A stretch of 64,000 bases of DNA, taken from assembly GCF_026344135.1 (NCBI RefSeq), contig NZ_JAPKNA010000001.1, forward strand, positions 62,001 to 126,000, written 5' to 3'. Each line of letters opens with the position of its first letter. Within the stretch, counting starts at the first letter, position 1. This document shows positions 8,029 to 16,975 of the stretch, piece after piece. A program made the position numbers and the translations under genes. This DNA comes from Alcaligenes parafaecalis. GTDB lineage: Bacteria; Pseudomonadota; Gammaproteobacteria; Burkholderiales; Burkholderiaceae_B. A model generated the notes under the pieces. It was given only the letters and a program-made list of their open reading frames with translations, ran no database searches and was not told where the DNA came from.

Positions 8029-9417
8029 ATGAGCTTCGGACAAGGATTGAGTGGCTTGAACGCCGCCTCCCAAAACCTGGATTCTATCGGCAATAACATC
8101 GCCAACTCGGGAACCGTGGGCTACAAGGCCTCGACGGTGCAGTTTGCGGACGTCTACGCCAACTCGCGCGTGGGTCTGGGTGTGCAGGTATCGCGTGTCA
8201 GCCAGCGTTTCTCGGTCGGTAACGTCAGCAACTCGGGCAATATGTTCGACATGGCGATTGACGGCGAAAAAGGCCTGTTCCGTCTGGAGCAAAGCAATGG
8301 CGCGGTGCTGTTCTCGCGTAATGGCCAGTTCTATCCGGACAAGGCCGGTTACCTGATCAATGCACAAGGGCATTACCTGACGGGTTACGGCGTGGGCGGT
8401 AGCCAATTGCAGCGCCTGCAAGTGCCGTCGGCCAACGTGCCTCCCAAGGCAACCACGGCTCTGGATTTCAAGCCCAACTTGCCTGCGGATGCCGCGGTGA
8501 TTCCTACTTCCAAGACGCAGCAAAAAACAGATGCCAATGGCGATCTGGTTTTCAAGCCCAAGCTGGATGCCAGCGGCAATCCTGAAATGACGCCCAAGCT
8601 GGACGCCAATGGCGACCCTGTTCTGGACGGCAGCGGCAATCCTGTCATGGAGCCCGTGATGGAGCCCGATATGGAAACCGTCGCGATCAATACTTTTAAT
8701 CCCGCAGACAACACCACCTATAGCAACTCGATGAGCTATTCGGTGTACGACTCGCTGGGTAATAGCCACGAGATCTCCCAGTACTTCGTCAAGCGCCCTG
8801 CCAATGCGGCGGGCGAAAGTGTGTGGGAGGTGTACTACATGGAAGGCAGCAAGCCTTTGTCGCCTGCTAGCGCCACTATGACCTTTAATGGCTCAGGCGT
8901 GATGACCAGCCCCAATCCCGCTACCGTCAATCTGACCTTGGCGAATCCGGGTGGTACTGCTTCGCCTGCAGATGATCTGGTGTTTGACGTACGCTACACC
9001 GGCACCACGCAGTTCGGTGGCGAGTTTGCCAAGGGCAAGCCTTACCAGGACGGTTACGCCACGGGTGAGTACGCCAGCATGAGCATCGACAAGGACGGCA
9101 CCATGGTCGCCGCCTACACCAACGGTGTTACTCAGCGTTTGGGTTCTTTGGTCCTGGCGGACTTCAGCAACTTGCAAGGTCTGCGTCCCGTGGGCGGTAA
9201 TGCCTGGACTGAAACTGGTGAATCGGGTCAGCCTATTCTGGGTCGTCCTGGCGAAAACGGTCTGGCCTCGATCAAAGGGCAGGCGGTGGAAGATTCCAAC
9301 GTGGACATGGGGCAGGAACTGGTCAATATGATTATTGCCCAGCGTACCTACCAGGCTAATGCCCAGACCATCAAGACGCAGGATCAGGTTCTGCAAACCC
9401 TAGTCAACCTGCGTTAA
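8029..9417 (+). CDS. flgE: Flagellar hook protein FlgE
   Basis: Hook structural subunit. The N-terminus MSFGQGLSGLNAASQNLDSI, followed by NNIANSGTVGYKAS, and the C-terminal block (DMGQELVNMIIAQRTYQANA then a heptad tail) are typical of flagellar hook and rod proteins. At 462 residues it is longer than enteric FlgE (about 400). Part of the excess is a repetitive segment at about residues 167-222 made of units such as LDASGNPEMTP, LDANGDPVL and VMEPVMEP, probably a surface-exposed insertion. Confidence 0.96.
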   Translation: MSFGQGLSGLNAASQNLDSIGNNIANSGTVGYKASTVQFADVYANSRVGLGVQVSRVSQRFSVGNVSNSGNMFDMAIDGEKGLFRLEQSNGAVLFSRNGQFYPDKAGYLINAQGHYLTGYGVGGSQLQRLQVPSANVPPKATTALDFKPNLPADAAVIPTSKTQQKTDANGDLVFKPKLDASGNPEMTPKLDANGDPVLDGSGNPVMEPVMEPDMETVAINTFNPADNTTYSNSMSYSVYDSLGNSHEISQYFVKRPANAAGESVWEVYYMEGSKPLSPASATMTFNGSGVMTSPNPATVNLTLANPGGTASPADDLVFDVRYTGTTQFGGEFAKGKPYQDGYATGEYASMSIDKDGTMVAAYTNGVTQRLGSLVLADFSNLQGLRPVGGNAWTETGESGQPILGRPGENGLASIKGQAVEDSNVDMGQELVNMIIAQRTYQANAQTIKTQDQVLQTLVNLR

Positions 9418-9425
9418 GAGCTGTC

Positions 9426-10175
9426 ATGGATCGCCTGATTTATACCGCCATGAATGGCGCCCAGCGCACGCTGGAACAGCAAGACGTCATTACCAACAAC
9501 TTGGCCAACGTCAACACATCCGGTTTTCGCCAGCAGTTGGCGTATTACCGGTCCGTGCCGGTGACCAGTGATGTGAGTTCGCAAACTCGTGTGGCCACTG
9601 CCACCGTGACACCGGGCAGCCGTTTTCAGCCCGGCGCCATGGCCGAAACCGGCAATGCGCTGGATGTGGCCATTGCGGGCGATGGCTGGTTTGCCGTGCG
9701 TGCGCTTGATGGGCAGGAAGCCTATACGCGGGCAGGCGATCTGGTCGTGAACGCCCAGAACCAGTTGGTGACACAGGCCGGTTTGCCCGTGCTCAGCACC
9801 GATGGGCAAGCCATTGAAATCCCGGATCGCGGCACGGTCACTTTCTCCAGCGATGGTCAACTGACCGCGCTGGGCGCCGGTGACAATCCGCGCGATATCC
9901 AGGTCATGGGCCAGTTGAAGATGGTCAATCCTCCCGCTGCCGATTTGCTGCGCGGTCAGGATGGTTTGTTCCGCTTGAGTAATGGGGGTGTGGCCCAGCC
10001 AGACCCTTCGGTGAGCATGGTCTCGGGCTTTATTGAGAAAAGCAATGTGAACCCGGCTGAAGCGATGGTGGCCATGATTGCCAACTCCCGTCGCTTTGAA
10101 ACCCAGATGAAGATCATCCAGGATGCCGGTGCACGCGAAGATCGGGCCAACTCTCTCCTTTCATTTAACGGCTAA
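9426..10175 (+). CDS. flgF: Flagellar proximal rod protein FlgF
   Basis: Axial rod subunit, 249 residues, starting MDRLIYTAMNGAQRTLEQQD with the rod motif NNLANVNTSGFRQQ at about 24-37 and a C-terminal block VNPAEAMVAMIANSRRFETQ. It follows flgE by 8 bases and precedes flgG. Confidence 0.96.
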   Translation: MDRLIYTAMNGAQRTLEQQDVITNNLANVNTSGFRQQLAYYRSVPVTSDVSSQTRVATATVTPGSRFQPGAMAETGNALDVAIAGDGWFAVRALDGQEAYTRAGDLVVNAQNQLVTQAGLPVLSTDGQAIEIPDRGTVTFSSDGQLTALGAGDNPRDIQVMGQLKMVNPPAADLLRGQDGLFRLSNGGVAQPDPSVSMVSGFIEKSNVNPAEAMVAMIANSRRFETQMKIIQDAGAREDRANSLLSFNG

Positions 10176-10218
10176 GCCGCGCTGATTGCGCGTGTTTTAG
10201 TTCAAGGATTACACACAC

Positions 10219-11004
10219 ATGATTCGCTCTCTGTGGATTGCCAAGACTGGTCTGGAAGCTCAGCAGACCAATATGGACGTTATCTCCAATAACTTGGCCA
10301 ACGTGAATACCGTTGGTTTCAAACGGACCCGTGCGTTGTTTGAAGACCTGATGTATCAAACCCTGCGTCAGCCTGGTGCTCAGGTTGGTGCGGCCAACCA
10401 GTTGCCTACCGGCTTGCAGATCGGTACCGGTGTGCGCACCGTGGCAACCGAGCGTATCCATACCCAGGGTGATATGAAGCACACGGGCCACAATATGGAT
10501 ATCGCTATTCAAGGCAGCGGATTCCTGCAAGTGGAAATGCCTGACGGCACCTTTGCCTACACTCGTGATGGCAGCTTGCAGCGCGACCAGAATGGTCAGT
10601 TGACCACGGCAGGCGGCTACCCCATTCAGCCTCCTATCAACATTCCGGACAATGCGCTGGAACTGACCATTGCCCCGGATGGAACCGTGTCGGTGACGCA
10701 ACCCGGCGCAGCCGGCGCCAGCGTGGAAGTGGGCCAGTTGCAACTGAGCACCTTCGTGAATCCGGCCGGTTTGCAAAGCAAGGGCGAGAACTTGTACATC
10801 GAAACCGATGCATCTGGTGCCGCCAACTTCCTGCAGCCAGGTATGGATGGCGCGGGTCTGGTCATGCACAAGTACAACGAAACGTCCAACGTGAACGTGG
10901 CTGAAGAACTGGTCAATATGATCAGCACCCAGCGCGCATACGAAATCAACAGCAAGGCCGTTTCAACAGTCGACCAGATGTTGGCTCGCCTGACACAGAT
11001 GTAA
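10219..11004 (+). CDS. flgG: Flagellar distal rod protein FlgG
   Basis: Main subunit of the distal rod inside the P and L rings. The 261-residue protein has the expected length and ends: MIRSLWIAKTGLEAQQTNMD, NNLANVNTVGFKR, and C-terminal VNVAEELVNMISTQRAYEIN. An AAGGA sequence lies upstream of the ATG. Confidence 0.97.
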   Translation: MIRSLWIAKTGLEAQQTNMDVISNNLANVNTVGFKRTRALFEDLMYQTLRQPGAQVGAANQLPTGLQIGTGVRTVATERIHTQGDMKHTGHNMDIAIQGSGFLQVEMPDGTFAYTRDGSLQRDQNGQLTTAGGYPIQPPINIPDNALELTIAPDGTVSVTQPGAAGASVEVGQLQLSTFVNPAGLQSKGENLYIETDASGAANFLQPGMDGAGLVMHKYNETSNVNVAEELVNMISTQRAYEINSKAVSTVDQMLARLTQM

Positions 11005-11023
11005 ATCTAAAGAGATCGTGACA

Positions 11024-11710
11024 ATGTTCCAAGCTCTGATGAGCCGTCTTGCGCTGTGTGCGGTCGTGGCCCTGTCCGGTTGTGCGCTGGTGCCCCCTGA
11101 AGATGTGGTGACTGGCCCCTTGACGGCGGCCCCGCCACCCGCCATTCCCGCTGCGGTCGTGGCCAATGGCTCCATCTACCAACCCTCGGCCTATGGTAGC
11201 TATCCGCTGTTTGAAGACAGACGGCCCCGTAATGTGGGCGACATTGTCACCATCATGATCCAGGAGCGTACCAACGCCGCCAAAAACGTCTCGACCAATA
11301 CGGATCGGACGGGCAGCGGTGGTCTGGACTTTACTGGCGTCCCGGCCTTCCTGCCTAACGAAGTGGGCAGCAAGCAGAACTTTGAAGTCTCGGGCTCGAA
11401 CAAGGCTCAGGGCAAGGGTTCCAGCCGTGCTGACAATACCTTTAGTGGCACTTTGACCACCACCGTGGTCGGCGTGTTGCCCAACGGGAATTTGCAGGTG
11501 GCCGGTGAAAAGCAAATCGCCATTAACCGGGGTAGCGAGCATATCCGCTTTTCCGGCGTGGTGGACCCGCGTTCCATTACAGGCAGCAATACCGTGTCCT
11601 CCACCCAAGTGGCGGATGCCCGTATCGAGTTTCGTAGCAAAGGGGTTATGGACGAAGTCCAGACCATGGGCTGGCTACAGCGTTTCTTCCTGAATATTTC
11701 CCCGTTCTGA
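11024..11710 (+). CDS. flgH: Flagellar L-ring lipoprotein FlgH
   Basis: Outer-membrane L-ring subunit. The frame opens at GTG 11018, but ATG 11024 (MFQALMSRLALCAVVALSGC) has better spacing from AAAGAGA; this gives 228 residues. A lipoprotein signal ends in the lipobox LSGC (Cys about residue 20). Conserved segments: FEDRRPRNVGDIVTIMIQE and the C-terminal MDEVQTMGWLQRFFLNISPF. Confidence 0.96.
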   Translation: MFQALMSRLALCAVVALSGCALVPPEDVVTGPLTAAPPPAIPAAVVANGSIYQPSAYGSYPLFEDRRPRNVGDIVTIMIQERTNAAKNVSTNTDRTGSGGLDFTGVPAFLPNEVGSKQNFEVSGSNKAQGKGSSRADNTFSGTLTTTVVGVLPNGNLQVAGEKQIAINRGSEHIRFSGVVDPRSITGSNTVSSTQVADARIEFRSKGVMDEVQTMGWLQRFFLNISPF

Positions 11711-11724
11711 GCCTTTTGCTTGTT

Positions 11725-12867
11725 ATGGCCTTCTCCATGCGTCGTACTCGTTTTTTCTCTTATCGCCCTGTGTTGCAAGCAGCCTTGCTGGCGGCCGGTC
11801 TGTTGCTGGCATCAGCCAGCCAGGCTGAGCGCATCAAGGATCTGGCATCCATTCAGGGCGTGCGTGACAACCCGTTGATCGGTTACGGCCTGGTCGTCGG
11901 GCTGGATGGCAGTGGCGACCAGGTGCGTCAGGCACCATTCACCCAGCAAAGTTTGACCAATATGCTGTCCCAGTTAGGGGTGACGATTCCCCAGGGCAGC
12001 AATATGCAGCTCAAGAACGTGGCTGCCGTCATGGTGACGGCGCGTCTGCCTGCCTTTGCCCGTCCCGGTCAATCCGTGGATGTGGTGGTGTCCTCCATGG
12101 GGAATGCCAAAAGCCTGCGCGGTGGAACCTTGTTGATGACGCCGCTGAAAGGGGCGAACGGCCAGGTCTACGCCATTGCCCAAGGCAACTTGCTGGTAGG
12201 TGGGGCAGGGGCTGAGGCCGGTGGTTCCAGTGTGCAAGTCAATCAGTTGAATGGCGGCACGATTCCCAGCGGCGCGACCGTCGAGCAGAGCGTGCCAACC
12301 ACGTATGCACGAGATGGCGTGATCAATCTGGAGATGAATTCCTCAGACTTTGGTTCTGCCCAGAACGTCGTCGCGGCTCTGAACAAGCAGTTTGGTCCTT
12401 CTACCGCGACGGCTCTGGATGGCCGTCTGATTCAGGTGCGCGGTCCCTTGGACCCGCAGGCCCAGACCGCCTTTATTTCTCATGTTGAAAACCTGCAAGT
12501 GAACTTGCCGCCAGCACGGGCTCGTGTGGTGATCAATGCACGTACTGGCTCGGTGGTCATGAACCGCACGGTGACGATTGATGAGGCCGCGATTGCTTAC
12601 GGCAATCTGTCCGTGGTCATCAGTCGCCAGCCGCAGGTCAGCCAGCCAGACACACCGTTTGGTGGTGGTCAGACCGTGGTGGCCGATAGCACGCAGATTG
12701 AAATGCGCAGTGACAGTGGTTCGCTGCAACGCGTGAAAACCAGTGCCAATCTGGCCGATGTGGTGCGCGCGCTCAATGCCTTGGGTGCAACCCCTCAAGA
12801 CTTGCTGTCCATTTTGCAAAACCTGAAAAGCGCGGGCGCTTTGCGGGCTGATTTGGAGATCATCTAA
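11725..12867 (+). CDS. flgI: Flagellar P-ring protein FlgI
   Basis: Periplasmic P-ring subunit that surrounds the rod at the peptidoglycan. ATG 11725 or ATG 11737 are both possible starts with weak ribosome sites; the first gives 380 residues. A Sec signal peptide ends near ASASQA, and the mature protein starts ERIKDLASIQGVRDNPLIGY, the family signature. It ends TAATG with flgJ (1-base overlap). Confidence 0.96.
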   Translation: MAFSMRRTRFFSYRPVLQAALLAAGLLLASASQAERIKDLASIQGVRDNPLIGYGLVVGLDGSGDQVRQAPFTQQSLTNMLSQLGVTIPQGSNMQLKNVAAVMVTARLPAFARPGQSVDVVVSSMGNAKSLRGGTLLMTPLKGANGQVYAIAQGNLLVGGAGAEAGGSSVQVNQLNGGTIPSGATVEQSVPTTYARDGVINLEMNSSDFGSAQNVVAALNKQFGPSTATALDGRLIQVRGPLDPQAQTAFISHVENLQVNLPPARARVVINARTGSVVMNRTVTIDEAAIAYGNLSVVISRQPQVSQPDTPFGGGQTVVADSTQIEMRSDSGSLQRVKTSANLADVVRALNALGATPQDLLSILQNLKSAGALRADLEII

Positions 12868-13832
12868 TGACGGTGCAGTACTTCCCACGTCCGGGCGCCA
12901 GTGCGCAGGTGTCGATTTTTGACCCTCAGCAACTGGCCCAGTTACGTCGGCAAGCCGGGCAGGACAGCCAGAATCAAAGCACGCAGTTGCAAGTGGCTCG
13001 TCAGTTCGAGTCCCTGTTTATTCAGAATATTTTGAAGCAGGCACGGGCTGCAAATCCTGAAGGCGGCATGTTCGATACGCAGTCTGTGCGTATGGCGCAA
13101 AGCCTGGGTGATGAGCAGTTGGCCATGCAGTTGTCCGACCCCGGTATCGGCTTGGCCAAGGCCTTGCAAGCTCAGATGAGTGGACAGGGTAGCGAGCCTT
13201 TTGGTGTCGCATCCCATGACCCGGAAGCCGCCCGTTCACGTCGTCCTGATCTGCGTTCGCGCATGCCGAATGACCGCTCCATTGATGCTGCTTCGATTGC
13301 CGAATTGATCGACAAGCTCAGCAACAACAATACGGTTCAACGCGTGTATTCCTCGATTCAGGGTGCGCCTAACCATATCCGCCAGTTTGTGGATCGCATG
13401 AATACGGCGGCCAAAGTGGCGGCGCAAGACAGTGGTGTCCCTGCCAAGCTGATTTTGAGCCAGGCCGCGCTGGAGTCGGGCTGGGGCAAGCGTGAAATCA
13501 TGCATGCCGACGGCTCTACCAGCCACAACCTGTTCGGGATCAAGGCCTCGCCATCCTGGAAGGGCAAAACGGTAGACGTGATGACTACCGAGTATCAGAA
13601 CGGGGTGGCGCGCAAGATGACGCAAACCTTCCGCGCCTATGACTCCTATGCCGAGTCCTTTGCCGATTATGCAAACCTGATTGGTAATAACAAACGCTAT
13701 GAAAGCGTAAAACAAGCGAGCTCGCCCCAGGAGGCGGCACAGCGTATTCAGGATGCGGGTTATGCCACCGACCCTTCCTACGCGAAAAAACTGATCTCCA
13801 TCATGGCCTACTTTGATGGCGGCAAGTCTTAA
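12867..13832 (+). CDS. flgJ: Flagellar rod cap and peptidoglycan hydrolase FlgJ
   Basis: Bifunctional rod assembly protein, 321 residues. The N-terminal part (about 35-100, QFESLFIQNILKQARAANPEGG) is the rod-capping domain. The C-terminal part (about 150-310) is a glucosaminidase/muramidase domain with the likely catalytic Glu203 in SQAALESGWGKRE. The hydrolase domain opens the cell wall for the rod. The start overlaps the flgI stop. Confidence 0.95.
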   Translation: MTVQYFPRPGASAQVSIFDPQQLAQLRRQAGQDSQNQSTQLQVARQFESLFIQNILKQARAANPEGGMFDTQSVRMAQSLGDEQLAMQLSDPGIGLAKALQAQMSGQGSEPFGVASHDPEAARSRRPDLRSRMPNDRSIDAASIAELIDKLSNNNTVQRVYSSIQGAPNHIRQFVDRMNTAAKVAAQDSGVPAKLILSQAALESGWGKREIMHADGSTSHNLFGIKASPSWKGKTVDVMTTEYQNGVARKMTQTFRAYDSYAESFADYANLIGNNKRYESVKQASSPQEAAQRIQDAGYATDPSYAKKLISIMAYFDGGKS

Positions 13833-13847
13833 TTATTAATGCAGGTC

Positions 13848-13874
13848 TAAATATTGCACCAGGGTGGTCGTTAA
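13848..13874 (+). promoter_or_regulatory. Sigma-28 promoter of flgK-flgL
   Basis: TAAATATT, 11 bases, GTCGTTAA: 6/8 at the -35 and 6/8 at the -10 of the FliA consensus, with the exact 11-base spacer. It lies in the flgJ-flgK gap, 64 bases before the flgK ATG, where a late-gene promoter is expected. Confidence 0.65.
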
Positions 13875-13937
13875 AAAGCAGCATGTTCATTTTTCGCCTT
13901 GGACACTACGGGCCGGGCAGGACAGAAAGGATTTGAT

Positions 13938-15653
13938 ATGAATCTCGCCAACCTTGGTATTTCCGGCTTGTTTGCCGCTCAAAAGCGCATGCAGGTGACG
14001 GGCCACAATATTAATAATATCGATACCGCGGGTTATAACCGCCAATCGGTCCTGGTTGAGACGGCTGGCTCGGTAGGGAGCAGTGGCGGTTACTACGGCC
14101 GTGGTGTACAGGTGGTCACCGTACAGCGCTCCCACGACAACTTTCTGTATCAGCAACTGGTGCGCTCGCAAACGGCCGGTGCTGCCCTGGTCAGCTACGG
14201 CACGGAAATTGCCCAGTTGGACAATCTGTTCTCGGACCGCACCGTGGGCATCAGCCCCGCCTTGCAGAATTTCTTCAATGGTCTGGAAGCGGTGGCTTCG
14301 CAGCCTGCGGATTCCTCGGCACGCCAGGAGTTGCTGGGCCGTGCGGAAAGTCTGGCAACCCAGATTCGTGACGCCACGTCCTACATGAACCGCGTCAACG
14401 AAAACATCAATACCCAGATTGGCACCACCGTTACCCAGATCAACAGCTATCTGGAACGTATTGATAACGTTAATAAACAGATTGTGGCTGCCAAAGGCAC
14501 CACACCGGGTCATGAGCCTAACGATTTGCTGGACCAGCGCGAACAACTGGTGGCCGAACTGGGCCAATTGGTTGACGTGCGTACCGTCGAGCAGGATGGC
14601 CGACTGAGCGTCACCACCGTAGGCGGCCAGATGCTGCTGGGTGGCGGAAATGTTTACCCCTTGCACGCGGTGCGTTCGGCAGAAAACCCCGAGCGTATGG
14701 TGGTTGGTTTTACCTCCGCCTTGAACGTGGACGGCAAGATGGTAGTGTCCGAGTTCCGCGAAGGAACGGTTAAAGGTGGCACCCTGGGTGGTTTGTTGCA
14801 GTTCCGCCAGGAAAGTCTGGAACCGGCCATCAACAGCCTGGGTCGTCTGGCTGTGGGCCTGGCCCACGCGGTGAACGATATTCACCGCCAAGGCGTGGAC
14901 TTGAAAGGTGAGCCTGGTAAAGACCTGTTCAGCGTCAGCGGTCCCAAAGTTCTGGCCAATGGCAATAACCCGGTCAGCAGCGGTGTTCCCGGTGTGTCTT
15001 TTTACAAAGACCCGATTGATCCGGCTGACCCCAGCAAAGGCTACACCCAACCCGTCGACAAACTGACGGGGGATAACTACCGTATCGAACGTGTGGATGG
15101 CCGTTTCCAGTTGCGTAACTTGACCAGCAATGACGTCACTGCCTTGAACGGTCCGGACAAGAACGGCGGCATTACGCGTGTGGATGGCCTGGAAATTGAT
15201 GTGTCCAGCCTGAAGACCAAATCCCAGGATGGTGATTCCTGGTTGCTTCAGCCGACCGTCAATGCAGGCAGCAGCTTGCAGGTGGAAATCAAGCGCCCTC
15301 AGGATCTGGCGGCGGCTGATAAAGATACCGGCACGGCTAACGGCGCAATTGCCCAGAAACTGGCGGACTTGCGTAATACCAAAGTGCTGGCCGATGGCTC
15401 TTTGAGCCTGAACGACTCTTTTGGCCAGATCGTGAACCGTATTGCCGTGCAAACGCAGCAAAACGGGACGGCTGCCAAAGCGCAACTGAAACTGATCGAG
15501 CAGAACTACGCTGCCCAGCAATCCCTGTCCGGTGTGAACAAGGACGAGGAATACATCATGCTCCAGCGTTTTCAGGAGCAATACCAGGCCGCTGCCCGCC
15601 TGATTGATGTCAGCTCGCAGATGTTTGACACCCTGTTGGGCCTTCGTAGTTAA
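13938..15653 (+). CDS. flgK: Hook-filament junction protein FlgK (HAP1)
   Basis: First hook-associated protein at the hook-filament joint. I start it at ATG 13938 (MNLANLGISGLFAAQKRMQV), which has AAAGGA 7 bases upstream, rather than at the upstream in-frame ATG 13899; this gives 571 residues. N-terminal rod-type motif NINNIDTAGYNRQS; C-terminal LSGVNKDEEYIMLQRFQEQY and a heptad tail. FlgN is the expected chaperone. Confidence 0.96.
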   Translation: MNLANLGISGLFAAQKRMQVTGHNINNIDTAGYNRQSVLVETAGSVGSSGGYYGRGVQVVTVQRSHDNFLYQQLVRSQTAGAALVSYGTEIAQLDNLFSDRTVGISPALQNFFNGLEAVASQPADSSARQELLGRAESLATQIRDATSYMNRVNENINTQIGTTVTQINSYLERIDNVNKQIVAAKGTTPGHEPNDLLDQREQLVAELGQLVDVRTVEQDGRLSVTTVGGQMLLGGGNVYPLHAVRSAENPERMVVGFTSALNVDGKMVVSEFREGTVKGGTLGGLLQFRQESLEPAINSLGRLAVGLAHAVNDIHRQGVDLKGEPGKDLFSVSGPKVLANGNNPVSSGVPGVSFYKDPIDPADPSKGYTQPVDKLTGDNYRIERVDGRFQLRNLTSNDVTALNGPDKNGGITRVDGLEIDVSSLKTKSQDGDSWLLQPTVNAGSSLQVEIKRPQDLAAADKDTGTANGAIAQKLADLRNTKVLADGSLSLNDSFGQIVNRIAVQTQQNGTAAKAQLKLIEQNYAAQQSLSGVNKDEEYIMLQRFQEQYQAAARLIDVSSQMFDTLLGLRS

Positions 15654-15688
15654 GTACGGCTCTTTAGTCTTGAAATTGGAACCTTGCT

Positions 15689-16906
15689 ATGCGTATTAGT
15701 TCTTCTCTTTTCTTTCAGACGGGCCTGAACTCGATCAACAAGCAGCAGTCCGATCTGATGCGTGTGTTTCAGCAGATGAGCACGCAACAACGGATGATCA
15801 CGCCCTCGGATGACCCTTTGGCCTCCGCGCAGACCATTAACCTGGCGCAAGCTCAGGCCATGGACAAGCGTTACGGTGAAAACCGTGAAGTGGCCATGCG
15901 TTCTCTGGGTGAAGAAGAAAACTTGTTGAATGCCGTCAACTTGCAGTTGCAGGGCATTCAGACCCGTTTGGTAGAAGCCTCGACCGGCACCATGTCTGAT
16001 GCTGATCGCAGCACCTTGGCCACGGTGATGGAAAGTGCCTTGGAGACCTTGTTCGGTTTTGCCAATACCAAGGATGGCTCGGGCCAGTATTTGTTCTCCG
16101 GTGCCAAAGGCTCTACCCAGGCTTTCGAGCGTACAGGTAATACCTTTTCCTACACCGGCGATACGAATGGCCGCGATATTCAGGTGGACCAGACCCGTCA
16201 GATGGATTCGGCGGATCATGGCCGTGACATTTTTGAGCGTGCCAATCCCGGTTCCACCGCCTACTTCACGCAGGCCAATGGTAATACGGGTTCGGCGGTC
16301 GTCAGCGCCCCTAACGGAAACTCTTCCCTGCCAGGTGCAGAAGCCAATTACACCATTCGCTTTACCTCGGAGACCGAGTACGACATCGAGGTTAACGGTG
16401 CGGTGGTCAGTCAGGGCGTGCTGGATGAAAACGAGCGTCAGCGCATCAGCTTGCCAGGTGGCGTCAGTGTTCAGATTGAAGGCAAGCCTGCCGTAGGCGA
16501 CAGTTTCGAGGTCAGCTCGGTGGATAGCACCAGCTCGGGCGACATGAATATGTTCAACACCTTGCAAACGGTGGTCGAGGCGCTGCGCAAGCCCATTAGC
16601 GGAGATCCGGCTGCCCAGGCCGAGTTCCGCAACGTCATGAACTCGGCCATGCAACGTATTGGCGAGAACTTTGACAACGTGCAGACGGTGATTTCCTCGG
16701 TCGGTACGCGCATGAACGAGATTGATGCCTTGAGCGCCAACGGGACGGCACGAGCACTGAGTTACACCAATGAGCTTTCGCGACTGGAAGATCTGAATCC
16801 CTTTGATGCGTCCACCCAGTTGCAGTTGCGCAAGGCGGCTCTGGAAATGTCAGCCCTGGCGTTCCAGACCATTCAGAGCATGAGCTTGTTCAATATGAAT
16901 CGCTAG
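15689..16906 (+). CDS. flgL: Hook-filament junction protein FlgL (HAP3)
   Basis: Second junction protein, flagellin-like at both ends. 405 residues, starting MRISSSLFFQTGLNSINKQQ, with the flagellin-N signature MSTQQRMITPSDDPLASAQT. The C-terminus has a heptad tail (LQLRKAALEMSALAFQTIQ). It is longer than enteric FlgL (about 317), the extra being in the middle, surface-exposed part. Confidence 0.95.
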   Translation: MRISSSLFFQTGLNSINKQQSDLMRVFQQMSTQQRMITPSDDPLASAQTINLAQAQAMDKRYGENREVAMRSLGEEENLLNAVNLQLQGIQTRLVEASTGTMSDADRSTLATVMESALETLFGFANTKDGSGQYLFSGAKGSTQAFERTGNTFSYTGDTNGRDIQVDQTRQMDSADHGRDIFERANPGSTAYFTQANGNTGSAVVSAPNGNSSLPGAEANYTIRFTSETEYDIEVNGAVVSQGVLDENERQRISLPGGVSVQIEGKPAVGDSFEVSSVDSTSSGDMNMFNTLQTVVEALRKPISGDPAAQAEFRNVMNSAMQRIGENFDNVQTVISSVGTRMNEIDALSANGTARALSYTNELSRLEDLNPFDASTQLQLRKAALEMSALAFQTIQSMSLFNMNR

Positions 16907-16975
16907 GATTGAGCTCCTTTTTTTTGGGTGGTTTTTCCTTAATCGGCAGTCAAGCACCACGTGCAGGAATCTTCT

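Noticed and set aside
13887..15581. Long open frame opposite flgK (564 codons)
   Set aside because: It is the complement of flgK in high-GC coding sequence; no ribosome site or family pattern, and flgK is unmistakable.
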